DNA from: Planctomycetota bacterium
GTDB taxonomy: Bacteria; Planctomycetota; Phycisphaerae; WQYP01
Length of the DNA: 5,795 nt
Direction: 5' to 3'
Assembly (NCBI GenBank): GCA_021828925.1
Contig: JAJZCT010000246.1
Location: 1-5,795 of the forward strand
Positions 5,426-5,795 of the stretch are shown one piece after another. The stretch's first letter is position 1, and every line of letters starts with the position of its first letter. The notes beneath the pieces were generated by a model, which saw only the letters and a list, made by a program, of their open reading frames with translations, ran no database searches and was not told the DNA's origin. The translations under genes were made by a program, and so were the position numbers.

Positions 5426-5795
5426 CAGTATGGATTATGTACCAACCTCCCTGCGGCCGGAAATGACTCCCGGACCGGTGCAATATGCCGATTCCGGCGA
5501 AGCGATGGCCAACCCTCTATTGCTGATGCATCGGTTTCTCACGGGGCGCTATCACTGGGCGATCCTGCTGGGGCTGGTGCTGGCAATCGCCGGCAGCGCC
5601 TTAACGTATAAGAGTCTCAAACTGGTGTACACCAGCACCGGGCTGGTGCGCATTTTGCCGTACCTGCCCCGCATTTTGTATACCACGTCGCAAAATGAAG
5701 CCATGCCGATGTTCAGCGCGTACATTAATTCTCAAACCGCGCTGATCATGAGTTCCCGCACGATTGATCTGGCCATGCAGGATCCAAAATGGCAG
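5409..5795 (+). CDS. Wzz/GumC-like polysaccharide co-polymerase, 5' part
   Basis: The first 129 codons are in the window, and the frame is open to the end. The start ATG at 5409 lies within the last codons of the EpsI-like gene, with GGAG (5399-5402) six bases upstream; an ATG at 5430 is a weaker alternative. A cytoplasmic N-terminus of about 48 residues (LLLMHRFLTGRYHW before the membrane) leads into a membrane segment, AILLGLVLAIAGSALTY (about 51-67). A periplasmic part then begins YTSTGLVRILPYLPRILY (74-91) and includes MFSAYINSQTALIMSSRTIDLAM (101-123). This follows the Wzz pattern, in which the chain-length regulator starts with Y.S...I.I and S.R..D.A. Such proteins set polysaccharide chain length and link to the outer-membrane exporter. 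In many bacteria the C-terminus carries a BY-kinase domain, which cannot be judged here because the gene is cut off. Confidence 0.85.
   Translation, partial: MNPQNDSMDYVPTSLRPEMTPGPVQYADSGEAMANPLLLMHRFLTGRYHWAILLGLVLAIAGSALTYKSLKLVYTSTGLVRILPYLPRILYTTSQNEAMPMFSAYINSQTALIMSSRTIDLAMQDPKWQ

Overview
The window carries the start of an exopolysaccharide/exosortase locus, preceded by a gene-poor and apparently eroded stretch. Base composition is moderately GC-rich. The organism looks like a Gram-negative-type (diderm) bacterium. The exosortase (EACDGMR and NIIRLVPTVW motifs), its free-standing EpsI-like partner and the Wzz-like N-terminus remind me most of Planctomycetota (Phycisphaerae-like) proteins. 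That placement comes from remembered family resemblance, not a search, and is tentative.

Left part (1-1123): a leader with a short degenerate 10-bp tandem repeat and a long near-perfect inverted repeat (75-126) is followed by a DUF3494 ice-binding-like (adhesin/antifreeze fold) gene at 410-1123. Its beta-solenoid domain looks complete, but its signal peptide is poor and it has no PEP-CTERM or other sorting tail.

Middle part (1124-2845): there are few intact genes. It holds a possible Cys/His-rich micro-ORF (1136-1222), a stretch resembling a dead small secreted protein (about 1240-1389), a clear Rho-independent terminator (1691-1737), an RsbS-like STAS-domain gene (from 1789), and what I read as the remains of an RsbT-like switch kinase (about 2114-2461). 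The STAS reading frame runs into that remnant. About 380 bases of leader with no convincing gene follow. The leader contains GGCGGTA, 7 of the 8 bases of the RfaH ops core, just before the next gene.

Right part (2846-5795): four co-directional genes probably form one operon. They are a NusG/RfaH/UpxY-type antiterminator (2846-3544), an exosortase with Cys/Arg/His catalytic residues (about 3671-4615), an EpsI/DUF3485 exosortase-associated protein (4706-5425), and the N-terminal 129 residues of a Wzz/GumC-like polysaccharide co-polymerase (from 5409, overlapping EpsI by 17 nt and running off the window). The likely logic is that the NusG paralogue promotes processive transcription of the long polysaccharide operon. 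The Wzz-like protein would control chain length and export, while the exosortase/EpsI pair would process C-terminally tagged surface proteins delivered to the same envelope matrix. No tRNA, rRNA, CRISPR array, transposase or intact insertion sequence was seen.
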